From NCBI GenBank assembly GCA_027483745.1, contig JAIXTZ010000307.1, positions 1 to 6,693 on the forward strand: a DNA stretch of 6,693 nucleotides. The letters run 5' to 3'. Made by a program: the position numbers and the translations under genes. The notes below the pieces were generated by a model. That model did no database searches and had not been told where the DNA came from. It was given only the letters and a program-made list of their open reading frames with translations. Positions within the stretch are counted from its first letter, which is position 1. Each line of letters starts with the position of its first letter. Shown in pieces: positions 1 through 6,327 of the stretch. The DNA is from Lysobacteraceae bacterium. Its GTDB lineage: Bacteria > Pseudomonadota > Gammaproteobacteria > Xanthomonadales > Xanthomonadaceae.

Positions 1-776
1 ACCCCGAACGCCTGCTCAAGCAGGTGATGAATGAAGCCCTCAGCGGCAGCCTCGGCGGCAAGCAGCGCCGCCACAAGTCGAGCTACGGCAGCAGCGGCCT
101 CGGTGGCCTGGGTGGCCTGCTCGGCGGTTCGTCGGGCGGCTCGTCCAGCGGATCAGGCGGCCTCGGCAGCCTGCTGGGCGGCGTGCTGGGCAGCGGCAGC
201 GGACGTCGCAGCAGCGGCGGCCTGTCGACCGCCACGAAGGCCAAGATCGGCATGGGCGCGCTCGGCCTGGCGATTGCCGCCTACGAACACTACAAATCGA
301 GCAACCGACCCGCCGCCACCGGCAGCGCGCCGCCCCCGCAGCCGATGCATGGAGGCACGCCACCGCCGCCACCGCCCGCGGCTTCGGCCCCGCCGCCGGC
401 CCCGGGCACCGCTGCACCAACGGAGGCCGAACGCGCCGTCGAAGCCATGCACCTGCTGCGCGCGATGATCTGCGCCGCCAACGCCGACGGCCTGATCGAC
501 GCCGACGAGCGCCAGCGAATCATCGGAAGCGCCCGCGATGCCGGGCTCGACGCCGGCGACCTCGAGGCGCTGGAAGGCGAACTCGCCGCGCCGCTGACGG
601 TAGCCCAGCTGGTCGCACGGACGCGTCCGGCGCAGCGGGAGCAGGTGTACGTCGCTTCCGTCATCGCGATCGGTCGCGACACCGAGCTCGAAGTCCGCTA
701 CCTCGACGACCTCGCGCAGCGCCTCGGCCTCGACGCCGCCGCGCGCGAACAACTCCACGCCGAACTCGGCCTCTGA
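1..776 (+). CDS. DUF533 / TerB-like membrane-associated protein (YebE family), 5' partial
   Basis: Probable DUF533 family protein, related to E. coli YebE; the molecular function is unknown. The frame is already open at base 3 and reads PERLLKQVMNEAL. Family members tend to begin with a short charged 'LLxQ' helix, so I infer that the real ATG lies a few bases before the window. The GTG at 24 and ATG at 27 are probably internal. Numbering from the GTG: residues 19-66 are Gly/Ser/Leu-rich low complexity (GLGGLLGG, GLGSLLGG); 71-90 form a short hydrophobic segment followed by YEHY; 98-132 are a Pro/Ala-rich linker; 133-248 are a helical TerB-like domain. That domain contains AANADGLIDADERQRI, the acidic motif typical of this fold, and ends in a helix carrying YLDDLAQRLGL. 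The order of glycine-rich anchor, linker and TerB domain matches DUF533. The GYF-AIM24 gene follows after 22 bp and may be cotranscribed. The family call is fairly secure; the exact start is not visible. Confidence 0.85.
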   Translation, partial: PERLLKQVMNEALSGSLGGKQRRHKSSYGSSGLGGLGGLLGGSSGGSSSGSGGLGSLLGGVLGSGSGRRSSGGLSTATKAKIGMGALGLAIAAYEHYKSSNRPAATGSAPPPQPMHGGTPPPPPPAASAPPPAPGTAAPTEAERAVEAMHLLRAMICAANADGLIDADERQRIIGSARDAGLDAGDLEALEGELAAPLTVAQLVARTRPAQREQVYVASVIAIGRDTELEVRYLDDLAQRLGLDAAAREQLHAELGL

Positions 777-787
777 TCCCCCCGCAC

Positions 788-792
788 GGAGA
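788..792 (+). promoter_or_regulatory. Ribosome binding site of the GYF-AIM24 gene
   Basis: GGAGA lies 6 nt before the ATG at 799. It supports that start and shows the gene is translated on its own rather than by stop-start overlap with the upstream gene. Confidence 0.7.
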
Positions 793-798
793 TTCGCC

Positions 799-1803
799 AT
801 GCACCAGTGGTACCTCAGCTACAACGGCCAGCAGATGGGCCCGCTCGACACCACCGCCGCCGTCGCGCAGGCCGCAAAGAACCCGAACGGCCACTGCTGG
901 CGCAACGGCTTCGCCGAGTGGGTGCCGATCGCTGCCTGCGCCGAGCTGCGCAGCGAGTCGGTGGCCGGCAACGTCAGCTCGCCGCCGCCCCCGGCCTTCG
1001 CCGGCGGCCAGCGCGCCGACGTCATCGACTACAAGATCTACGGCGAGGACATGCAATTCGTCGAGATCGAGCTCGACCCGGGCGAGTCGGCCGTCGCCGA
1101 GGCCGGCGCCATGATGTACAAGGACGCCGTCGTGCAGATGGAAACCGTCTTCGGTGACGGCAAGCAGGCCGGCGGCGGCTTCATGGACAAGCTGCTCGGT
1201 GCGGGCAAGCGCCTGGTCACCGGCGAATCGCTGTTCACCACGGTGTTCTCGCACGCGGGCGGCAGCGGCAAGGCCAAGGTCGCCTTCGCGGCCCCCTACC
1301 CCGGCACCATCGTGCCGATGACGCTGTCGAACTACGGCGGCCGCATCATCTGCCAGAAGGACAGCTTCCTCGCCGCGGCGCGCGGCGTGTCCATCGGCCT
1401 GCACTTCCAGCGCAAGGTGATGACCGCGCTGTTCGGCGGCGAAGGCTTCATCATGCAGAAGCTCGAAGGCGACGGCCTCGTCTTCGTGCATGCCGGCGGC
1501 ACCATCATGGAACGCCAGCTCGCTCCGGGTGAGCGCCTCGACGTCGACACCGGCTGCGTGGTGGCCTACACCGACGGCGTCAACTTCGACATCAAGTCGG
1601 TGGGCTCGGTGAAGTCAATGCTGTTCGGCGGCGAAGGCGTGTTCATGGCCACGCTGACCGGCCCAGGCAAGGTGTGGATCCAGTCGCTGCCGTTCTCGCG
1701 CCTCGCTGGCCGCATGATGCAGGCCGCGATGAAGCCGGGGCGCGACGAAGGCTCGGCGCTGGGCGGCCTCGGCCGCATCCTCGACGGCGACAACAGCTTC
1801 TGA
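799..1803 (+). CDS. GYF domain-AIM24 (TIGR00266) family protein
   Basis: A 334-residue, two-part protein. Residues 1-48 look like a GYF_2 domain (WYLSYNGQQMGPLD, then CWRNGFAEWVPI), a small module expected to bind proline-rich peptides. Residues 60-70 form a Pro/Ala-rich linker. Residues 75-330 match the AIM24/TIGR00266 family, a beta-rich fold of unclear function; the name comes from a yeast mitochondrial protein. Visible family features are DYKIYGEDMQFVEIEL, the AEAGAMMY stretch near 101-107, and two LFGGEG turns at 211-216 and 275-280. There is no signal peptide or membrane segment, so it is probably cytosolic or peripheral. The start is supported by a GGAGA ribosome site and by the GYF domain beginning at residue 1. 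The upstream DUF533 protein has a Pro-rich linker, which could be a ligand for this GYF domain; that is an inference. A terminator follows 20 bp after the stop. Confidence 0.9.
   Translation: MHQWYLSYNGQQMGPLDTTAAVAQAAKNPNGHCWRNGFAEWVPIAACAELRSESVAGNVSSPPPPAFAGGQRADVIDYKIYGEDMQFVEIELDPGESAVAEAGAMMYKDAVVQMETVFGDGKQAGGGFMDKLLGAGKRLVTGESLFTTVFSHAGGSGKAKVAFAAPYPGTIVPMTLSNYGGRIICQKDSFLAAARGVSIGLHFQRKVMTALFGGEGFIMQKLEGDGLVFVHAGGTIMERQLAPGERLDVDTGCVVAYTDGVNFDIKSVGSVKSMLFGGEGVFMATLTGPGKVWIQSLPFSRLAGRMMQAAMKPGRDEGSALGGLGRILDGDNSF
1428..1446 (+). repeat. Copy 1 of a 19-bp perfect direct repeat inside the AIM24 domain
   Basis: GCTGTTCGGCGGCGAAGGC occurs here and again 192 bp (64 codons) downstream in the same reading frame, encoding LFGGEG in both places. 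It reflects an internal structural duplication of the AIM24 fold, not a mobile element. Confidence 0.75.
1620..1638 (+). repeat. Copy 2 of the 19-bp perfect direct repeat
   Basis: Identical to bases 1428-1446. The surrounding codons are only loosely similar (LFGGEGFIMQKLEGDG against LFGGEGVFMATLTGPG), so the DNA identity is confined to the conserved turn. Confidence 0.75.
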
Positions 1804-1822
1804 TCGCCCGCTCGACGCAGCA

Positions 1823-1849
1823 AAAACGCCGGCCACCCGCCGGCGTTTT
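1823..1849. terminator. Bidirectional rho-independent terminator between convergent genes
   Basis: An 11-bp perfect stem (AAAACGCCGGC / GCCGGCGTTTT) encloses a 5-nt loop CACCC. On the plus strand it runs into TTTTCCTTTT; on the minus strand it is followed by TTTTT. It lies 19 bp after the GYF-AIM24 stop and 11 bp after the CBS gene stop, so it can end both transcripts. Confidence 0.9.
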
Positions 1850-1860
1850 CCTTTTGGAAT

Positions 1861-2289
1861 TCAGCTCGCGATATAGGCCTGCAGCTGGCCGATTTCCTGC
1901 TGCTGCTCGGCGATCACGGTCTTCAGCAGGTCGCCAATCGAGATCACGCCCATCACCGTGCCGTCCTCGACCACCGGCAGGTGGCGGAAACGGTGGTCGC
2001 TCATCAGCTGCATGCACTCGCGGGCTCGATGCTCGGGCGTCACCGTCTTCACCGGACTGGTCATGATCGTGCGCACGGGCGTGGTCGCCGACGCGCGGCC
2101 CTGCAGCACGATTTTCCGGGCGTAGTCGCGCTCCGTCATGATGCCCACGAGGGCGCCGTGCTCCATCACCAGCACCGCACCGACGCTGGTCTCCGCCATG
2201 CGCCGGAGCGCGTCGAGCACCGGATCGTCCGGCCCGACCGTCACCAGCGGGGTGTCCTTGCCGTCGAGGATCTGTCGAACGCTGCGCAT
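1861..2289 (-). CDS. Tandem CBS-domain protein
   Basis: A 142-residue protein made almost entirely of two CBS domains: residues about 8-62 (ending GALVGIMTERDYARKI) and about 74-128 (MTSPVKTVTP through HLPVVEDGTVMGVISIGDLL). Such pairs fold into a Bateman module that usually binds adenine nucleotides or S-adenosylmethionine and acts as an energy or ligand sensor; the partner here is unknown. The C-terminus (IAEQQQEIGQLQAYIAS) is a short helix typical of stand-alone bacterial CBS proteins. I chose the ATG at 2289 because GGGAG sits 8 nt upstream and because a likely -10 box covers the only nearby alternative ATG (2320-2322). The frame stays open well beyond, into antisense of the glycosyltransferase, but that extension is not real coding. 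The gene lies 74 bp downstream of the glycosyltransferase on the same strand. Confidence 0.92.
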   Translation of the reverse strand: MRSVRQILDGKDTPLVTVGPDDPVLDALRRMAETSVGAVLVMEHGALVGIMTERDYARKIVLQGRASATTPVRTIMTSPVKTVTPEHRARECMQLMSDHRFRHLPVVEDGTVMGVISIGDLLKTVIAEQQQEIGQLQAYIAS

Positions 2290-2317
2290 CGTCCTGGCTC
2301 CCGTCGTGGATGGGCCG

Positions 2318-2345
2318 ATCATACGCGCGCGACGGGCGCGCTCAA
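2318..2345 (-). promoter_or_regulatory. Sigma70-like promoter of the CBS gene
   Basis: On the minus strand TTGAGC (2340-2345) and TATGAT (2318-2323) are separated by 16 bp. The -10 matches the consensus at 5 of 6 positions and the -35 at 4 of 6. Transcription would start near 2311, giving a leader of about 20 nt that contains GGGAG. This would let the CBS gene be expressed independently of the upstream mtgA-glycosyltransferase pair. Confidence 0.6.
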
Positions 2346-2363
2346 GCCATCCCGACGCCCTCC

Positions 2364-3311
2364 TCAGGAAGGCGGGAGCCGCGACTCGTCGACGATGTAA
2401 AGCGGCCTCTGCTTGGCCTCCAGGTAGAGCCTGCCGAGGTACTCGCCGATGATGCCGAGCGCCATCAGCTGCAACCCCCCGAGGAAGGCGATCACCACCA
2501 TCAGGCTGGGCCAGCCCGCCACCGGGTCGCCCCAGAGCAGGGTGCGGACGACGATCCACACCCCGAGAGCGAAGGCCGCCAGCGAACTGAGCAGCCCGAG
2601 GTAGGTCGCGGCGCGCAGCGGCATCGTCGAAAAGCCGGTGATTCCCTCCAGCGCGAGGTTCCACAGCCGCCAGTAGTTGAACTTGCTGGCCCCGGCGAGG
2701 CGAGGCGCGCGCTCGTAGTCGAAAGGCTCGGCACGGAATCCCACCCAGGCGAACAAGCCCTTCATGAAACGCTGGCGCTCGCGCAGGCCGCGCAGCGCCT
2801 CGACAGCCCGCGGCCCGATCAGGCGGAAATCGCCGGTATCGCGCGGGATCGGCGTGTCGGACAGCGCATTGATGACGCGATAGAAGCCCGCAGCGGTAGC
2901 GCGCTTCAACCACGGTTCGCCGTGGCGCTCAGACCGCCGGCCGAACACGACCTCGGCACCGTCCCGCCAGCGCTCGACCATGGCCGGAACCAGCTCCGGA
3001 GGGTCCTGCCCGTCCGCATCGAGCACCACCACCGCCGCGCCCGGAGGCACGTGGTCGAGGCCGGCCGTCAGCGCCAGCTCCTTGCCGAAATTGCGCGACA
3101 AGCGCAGCGCTCCGACGCGATCCGGACGCGCGGCGACGAAAGCGGACAGCAGCAGCCACGTGCCGTCGCGGCTGCCGTCGTCGACGTAAAGCACGCGCGC
3201 GCCAGCCCCGAGCGACTCGGCCACCGCCAGAAGGCGCGGATGCATCGCCGGCAGCGCCGCCTCTTCGTTGTGGGCGGCGACGAGCAGGACCAGTTCGACC
3301 GTTGGTTTCAT
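2364..3311 (-). CDS. GT2 family glycosyltransferase, GtrB/DPM1-like (polyprenyl-phosphate sugar transferase type)
   Basis: A 315-residue membrane glycosyltransferase. The N-terminal GT-A domain shows VDDGSRDGT (43-51), the metal and nucleotide-sugar motif [11 protein letters not shown] (97-107), [10 protein letters not shown] (157-166) and [14 protein letters not shown] (179-192), followed by the [10 protein letters not shown] segment (208-216). Two membrane helices follow at about 234-258 and 268-292, then a short cytosolic tail. This is the layout of GtrB/YfdH and ArnC-like enzymes, which move a sugar from a nucleotide donor to undecaprenyl phosphate on the inner face of the inner membrane. 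The sugar cannot be told from sequence. The ATG overlaps the mtgA stop as ATGA, which implies translational coupling. No GtrA-type flippase or sugar-acceptor transferase is present in the window. Family call is strong; substrate is open. Confidence 0.92.
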   Translation of the reverse strand: MKPTVELVLLVAAHNEEAALPAMHPRLLAVAESLGAGARVLYVDDGSRDGTWLLLSAFVAARPDRVGALRLSRNFGKELALTAGLDHVPPGAAVVVLDADGQDPPELVPAMVERWRDGAEVVFGRRSERHGEPWLKRATAAGFYRVINALSDTPIPRDTGDFRLIGPRAVEALRGLRERQRFMKGLFAWVGFRAEPFDYERAPRLAGASKFNYWRLWNLALEGITGFSTMPLRAATYLGLLSSLAAFALGVWIVVRTLLWGDPVAGWPSLMVVIAFLGGLQLMALGIIGEYLGRLYLEAKQRPLYIVDESRLPPS

Positions 3312-4102
3312 CGAGACAGCTTATCCGGCTCCACGCCCGGCACGCCGCAGCACGCCGCCAGATAGGCTGGACCGCCGAGGTTGCGCGACTGCCGTGCGAT
3401 CCACGCGGCGCGTCGCTGCACGTAGGGGCCCGGGGCCCGAACGCTGTAGCGCTTCGGGCTGGGCAGCACGGCAGCCAGGCGGGCGCACTCGGTGGCGCCG
3501 AGGCGCCGGGCCGGCTTGTTGAAGAAGGCTTGCGCCGCGGCTTCCACGCCGTAGACGCCGTCACCGAACTCGGCGACGTTGGCGTAGACCTCAAGGATGC
3601 GCTGCTTGGGCCAGAAGAGCTCGATGAGCACGGTGTACCAGGCCTCGAGCCCCTTGCGGAGCCAGCTCCGGCCATCCCACAGGAACAGGTTCTTCGCGAC
3701 CTGCTGGGTGATGGTGCTGGCGCCCCGCATCGGCCGCCCGCGCGCATTGTTCTCGAGGGCTTTGTCGATGGCCTCAAGGTCGAAACCGGCATGGGACGGG
3801 AACTGCTGGTCCTCCGCGGCCACCAGCGCGATCGGCAATTCGGGCGACAGTGCCTCCCAGTCCACCCATGCGTGGCGCAGGGCGAAGTCGGCCTCGTCCT
3901 CGCGGAAGGCTCGCCACTGGCGGTCCAGCATGAAGGCGCTGGTCGGCGGATCGATGAACCGCAAGGCCAGCACCTGCACGGCGGTCACCACGACGAAGAG
4001 CAGCGGCAAACCCCACGCCATTCGGAACAGCATGCGTCGCCAGCCCCGGCGCCGGCCGCGCCCGGAGGCGCCGCCCGCCACGCGCCGCGAATTCCGCCTC
4101 AT
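3308..4102 (-). CDS. mtgA: Monofunctional biosynthetic peptidoglycan transglycosylase MtgA
   Basis: A 264-residue GT51 enzyme that polymerises lipid II into glycan strands on the periplasmic side of the inner membrane, without transpeptidase activity. Residues 1-27 are Arg-rich and cytosolic; 29-48 are a membrane anchor; 55-255 are the GT51 domain. Motifs in order: [15 protein letters not shown] with the catalytic Glu97; [20 protein letters not shown] (126-145); [33 protein letters not shown] with the second conserved Glu178; then [11 protein letters not shown]. Length is close to E. coli MtgA (about 242). I chose the ATG at 4102, which has GGGGG 5 nt upstream; Met24 (4033) is an alternative just before the anchor. 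Upstream in-frame sequence runs antisense into hslO and is rejected. The stop overlaps the start of the glycosyltransferase by 4 bp. Confidence 0.95.
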   Translation of the reverse strand: MRRNSRRVAGGASGRGRRRGWRRMLFRMAWGLPLLFVVVTAVQVLALRFIDPPTSAFMLDRQWRAFREDEADFALRHAWVDWEALSPELPIALVAAEDQQFPSHAGFDLEAIDKALENNARGRPMRGASTITQQVAKNLFLWDGRSWLRKGLEAWYTVLIELFWPKQRILEVYANVAEFGDGVYGVEAAAQAFFNKPARRLGATECARLAAVLPSPKRYSVRAPGPYVQRRAAWIARQSRNLGGPAYLAACCGVPGVEPDKLSR

Positions 4103-4116
4103 CGCCGCCCCCGCGC

Positions 4117-4122
4117 TACCAT
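4117..4122 (+). promoter_or_regulatory. Possible -10 element for hslO
   Basis: TACCAT in the context GCTACCATTCG lies 65 bp before the hslO ATG, in the short divergent gap. It matches TATAAT at 4 of 6 positions. I see no good -35 hexamer at the right distance, so this is tentative. Confidence 0.3.
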
Positions 4123-4150
4123 TCGCATCCCCGAATCCGACCGAGCGCGA

Positions 4151-4174
4151 AGCGTGGCGTCCCGACGCCGCGCT
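4151..4174. promoter_or_regulatory. Hairpin / inverted repeat in the mtgA-hslO divergent region
   Basis: AGCGTGGCGT, loop CCCG, ACGCCGCGCT: a 10-bp stem with a single G-U pair in the hslO transcript. It ends 12 nt before the hslO ATG and 49 bp upstream of the mtgA ATG. It is not followed by a T-tract, so it is not a terminator. It could be an RNA element in the hslO leader or a DNA operator; the sequence alone does not decide. Confidence 0.5.
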
Positions 4175-4186
4175 GTCCATGCACCG

Positions 4187-5077
4187 ATGCCGAATCCCGA
4201 CACCCTCACCCGCTTCCTGATCGAAGACACCGGCGTTCGCGGCGTGCTCGTCAGCCTCGACGCGACCTGGCAGGAAATCCGCGCACGGGCCGAATATCCC
4301 GAGGCCGTCGCCTGCCTGCTCGGGGAGGCCACCGCGGCCGCGGCGCTCTTCTGCGGCCATGTAAAGGTGGATGGCCGCTTGAGCCTGCAGCTGCGCGGCA
4401 CCGGAGCGCTTCGCACGCTATTCGCCGAGTGCACCTCGCAGGGCACGCTGCGCGGTCTGGCCCGCCACGAAGGCGACCTGCCCGCCATGCTCGGCCCGCG
4501 CGACTTCGGCGAGGGCTCGATGCTGGCCATCACCATCGAGACCCTGCCGCCCGGCCAGCGCGAAGTGCAGCGCTACCAGGGCCTTGTCGGGCTGCAGGAG
4601 GACACCCTGTCGGAAGCGCTCACCGCCTACTTTCGCCAGTCCGAGCAGCTGCCCACCGCCCTGCTGCTCGCCGCCGACGGATCGCGTGCTGCGGGCCTGC
4701 TGCTTCAGCTACTCCCGGAGGCCGATCGGGAAGGCGACGCTTGGGCGCGGGTCGAGGCCCTGTTCGGCACACTCAAGGCGGCGGAGCTCCTCGCCGGTCC
4801 CGACACCGATCTGCTTTGGCGGCTGTTCCACGAGGACGGGGTGCGATTGCTGGCCGAGCACCCGCAGCGTTTCGCCTGCTCGTGCTCGCGGGCCCGGGTG
4901 GAAGGCATGCTCCAAGGGCTTGGCGAAGCCGAAGCCATGGCGGCGGCCGAGCCGGGGGAGGCCCGCATCCACTGCGAGTTCTGCGGCAAGGAGTACCGGC
5001 TCGCTCCAGCAGAGATCCGCGCCCTGTTCGTGGCGGACGGCAAGGTGAACGCCTCCTCTCCTCCGGGATTGCAGTAA
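4187..5077 (+). CDS. hslO: Redox-regulated molecular chaperone Hsp33
   Basis: A 296-residue cytosolic holdase. In reducing conditions four cysteines bind zinc and keep the protein inactive; oxidation forms disulfides, unfolds the linker and switches on binding of unfolding proteins. The N-terminal domain is clear ([16 protein letters not shown] at 10-23, [17 protein letters not shown] at 44-60, then [12 protein letters not shown]). The zinc switch is intact: C231-x-C233 (FACSCSR) and C263-x2-C266 (CEFCGKEY), the expected CxC and CxxC pairs. The length fits the family (E. coli about 292). The ATG at 4187 places the family's N-terminus correctly; upstream in-frame sequence is antisense to mtgA and is rejected. 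No good Shine-Dalgarno sequence precedes the start, and a stable hairpin ends 12 nt before it. The gene is divergent from mtgA. Confidence 0.96.
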   Translation: MPNPDTLTRFLIEDTGVRGVLVSLDATWQEIRARAEYPEAVACLLGEATAAAALFCGHVKVDGRLSLQLRGTGALRTLFAECTSQGTLRGLARHEGDLPAMLGPRDFGEGSMLAITIETLPPGQREVQRYQGLVGLQEDTLSEALTAYFRQSEQLPTALLLAADGSRAAGLLLQLLPEADREGDAWARVEALFGTLKAAELLAGPDTDLLWRLFHEDGVRLLAEHPQRFACSCSRARVEGMLQGLGEAEAMAAAEPGEARIHCEFCGKEYRLAPAEIRALFVADGKVNASSPPGLQ

Positions 5078-5098
5078 CTCCCACCGCACCGGGCACTG

Positions 5099-5126
5099 TT
5101 GTTAAAAGCGCGTAAAGTGATACGCT
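5099..5126 (+). promoter_or_regulatory. Promoter of the secreted protein gene, with an overlapping inverted repeat
   Basis: TTGTTA (5099-5104) and TACGCT (5121-5126) are 16 bp apart and suit a housekeeping sigma factor. The inverted repeat GCGTA-N6-TACGC (5110-5125) covers the spacer and most of the -10, a position where a repressor could bind. Transcription would start near 5133, about 38 nt before the ATG. Confidence 0.5.
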
Positions 5127-5170
5127 GGACGGCCGGGAACTCCTTTGCCGGCCCACGGTCCGATCCGCAT

Positions 5171-6118
5171 ATGCGCACCGCCCTCGCCGCTGCCGTCATC
5201 GCCGCCCTTGCGCTCTGGAGCGCAGGCGCGGCGTCGCAGGCTGTCGATGCGGCACCGGCGCCTCAAGCCGCGATGGCCTCGTCCTCGATGCCGGTCCCTG
5301 TTTGGGATCGGGACAGCGGCGAGCTTCAGGCGGTTCTGTGGATCGACACCTCGACCCTGCCGGGACACGGCCTTGAAACGGCGCCCTTGGGCACACGCTG
5401 GTCGCGCGGCGACGGCGGGCTGAGCCTAGGACTGGCGGCCAGCGGAGAGCCCCGTTACGGCCTGCTGTGTGGCAGCGAAGGCACTGGCGCCGACGCGGGC
5501 ACCTTGGACGACCGCTGTTTGGTCACCCAGCTCGCCCGCCCGAAATCGCTTGCCAACGGCCAGCTCACGGCGCAAGCCGGCACGCGCATCGGGCTCAGCG
5601 AATGGATGGGCTTCAGCTCGATCCGCCGCAGCGGCACCGACAGCCTCCTGCCCGGCACGTCGCTGTCGCTCGCCACCCCGGAGCTCGCACCGCTCGCCGG
5701 CCTTCCAGGCGTCGGCTTCGAACAGAACGACCTCGGCATCGTGGGTGATCTCAAGATCGGCGAGCAGGGCTGGATCCGCCTTGGCGGCAGCGTCGCTCGC
5801 GCGAGGTTGATGCCCGCGAACAGCATGCTGCTTGGCGGTGTGGCCCCGCGCTGGAACAGCCGAACCCTGAGCGTCGGAGGCGGCTATGGCGCCATCGGTG
5901 GTGAAGTCGTGGGCCGCGTGGTCCGCGTACCCGGTGAACGCGAAAGCTATGGCACGCTCGGACTCGGTCTGACCTGGCGCACGCCCTGGGCCGGACGCCT
6001 GACCGTGGGTGCGCAGAACCTGATGAGCACGGGCGAAAACCCGGTCGTGCCACGCGGCAAGACCGACGAGCGCGAAGAGGGCCGAGTGCCCTACGTGCGC
6101 TACCAGCAGGACCTTTGA
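5171..6118 (+). CDS. Secreted, probably outer-membrane beta-barrel-like protein of unknown function
   Basis: A 315-residue exported protein. Residues 1-24 form a Sec signal peptide (MRTALAAAVIAALALW core, likely cleavage after ASQA). A Pro/Ala-rich stretch follows to about residue 43. C100 and C116 are the only cysteines and could form a disulfide in the periplasm. The C-terminal half has alternating hydrophobic strands separated by glycines (WIRLGGSVARARL at 201-213, RTLSVGGGYGAIGG at 231-244, YGTLGLGLTWRTPW at 260-273, RLTVGAQNL at 276-284), as in outer-membrane barrels, and ends YVRYQQDL. I do not recognise it firmly; it may belong to a lineage-restricted xanthomonad family (possibly the one named XOO1806), which I cannot confirm. 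I chose the ATG at 5171 because it begins the signal peptide; an in-frame TTG at 5099 falls in the promoter. No clear Shine-Dalgarno sequence precedes it. Confidence 0.75.
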   Translation: MRTALAAAVIAALALWSAGAASQAVDAAPAPQAAMASSSMPVPVWDRDSGELQAVLWIDTSTLPGHGLETAPLGTRWSRGDGGLSLGLAASGEPRYGLLCGSEGTGADAGTLDDRCLVTQLARPKSLANGQLTAQAGTRIGLSEWMGFSSIRRSGTDSLLPGTSLSLATPELAPLAGLPGVGFEQNDLGIVGDLKIGEQGWIRLGGSVARARLMPANSMLLGGVAPRWNSRTLSVGGGYGAIGGEVVGRVVRVPGERESYGTLGLGLTWRTPWAGRLTVGAQNLMSTGENPVVPRGKTDEREEGRVPYVRYQQDL

Positions 6119-6156
6119 GTCCCGGCCATCCCCGCCGGCGCTGAGTCACCATAGAC

Positions 6157-6171
6157 CGCCCGATACGGGCG
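6157..6171 (+). terminator. Weak hairpin downstream of the secreted protein gene
   Basis: CGCCCG-ATA-CGGGCG forms a 6-bp stem 38 bp after the stop, followed by only TGTT. It might help end the plus-strand transcript but lacks a proper T-tract. The rest of the gap (6119-6327) contains one more short imperfect repeat (CCCGC/GCGGG at 6197-6215) and no gene that I can support. Confidence 0.25.
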
Positions 6172-6276
6172 TGTTCGCCAACCCCGAAATCGCCTTCCCG
6201 CGCCTCGCGTGCGGGTCGTCTCGTTTGGCTTTCGCTCGGCGCCAGCGTCGTCCCTGACGACTCGCCGGCCAAAGAA

Positions 6277-6304
6277 AAACCCGCCGTCTTTCGACGGCGG
6301 GTTT
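6277..6304 (-). terminator. Rho-independent terminator of the TonB-dependent receptor gene
   Basis: A 12-bp perfect stem (AAACCCGCCGTC / GACGGCGGGTTT) with a 4-nt loop. Read on the minus strand it is followed by a T-rich run (GGGTTTTTCTTT) and starts 23 bp after the receptor's stop codon. The plus strand has only TTT after the stem, so it may work more weakly for the gene coming from the other side. Confidence 0.85.
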
Positions 6305-6327
6305 CCGTGACGCGTGACGCGGGTCGA

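Noticed and set aside
78..221. Gly/Ser-rich coding repeats as a possible tandem repeat or CRISPR-like array
   Set aside because: The units are irregular at the DNA level and in frame with the DUF533 protein; they are ordinary protein low complexity.
661..1491. Long minus-strand open frame opposite the GYF-AIM24 gene
   Set aside because: The plus-strand gene has clear domains and a ribosome site. The antisense frame is a by-product of high GC and has no motif.
2290..2913. Upstream extension of the CBS gene to a 350-residue protein
   Set aside because: It runs through the coding region of the glycosyltransferase in another frame. The CBS module is complete without it, and a promoter and ribosome site precede 2289.
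2310..3365. Long plus-strand open frame opposite the glycosyltransferase
   Set aside because: Its composition (Arg/His/Gln-rich, no motif) is typical of antisense frames in GC-rich DNA, while the minus strand carries intact GT2 motifs.
3302..4186. Long in-frame 5' extension of hslO that would give a 591-residue protein
   Set aside because: It lies antisense to mtgA, has no resemblance to any fold, and the Hsp33 N-terminus begins normally at 4187.
4103..4360. Upstream extension of mtgA
   Set aside because: It overlaps hslO antisense and adds 86 residues not found in MtgA proteins.
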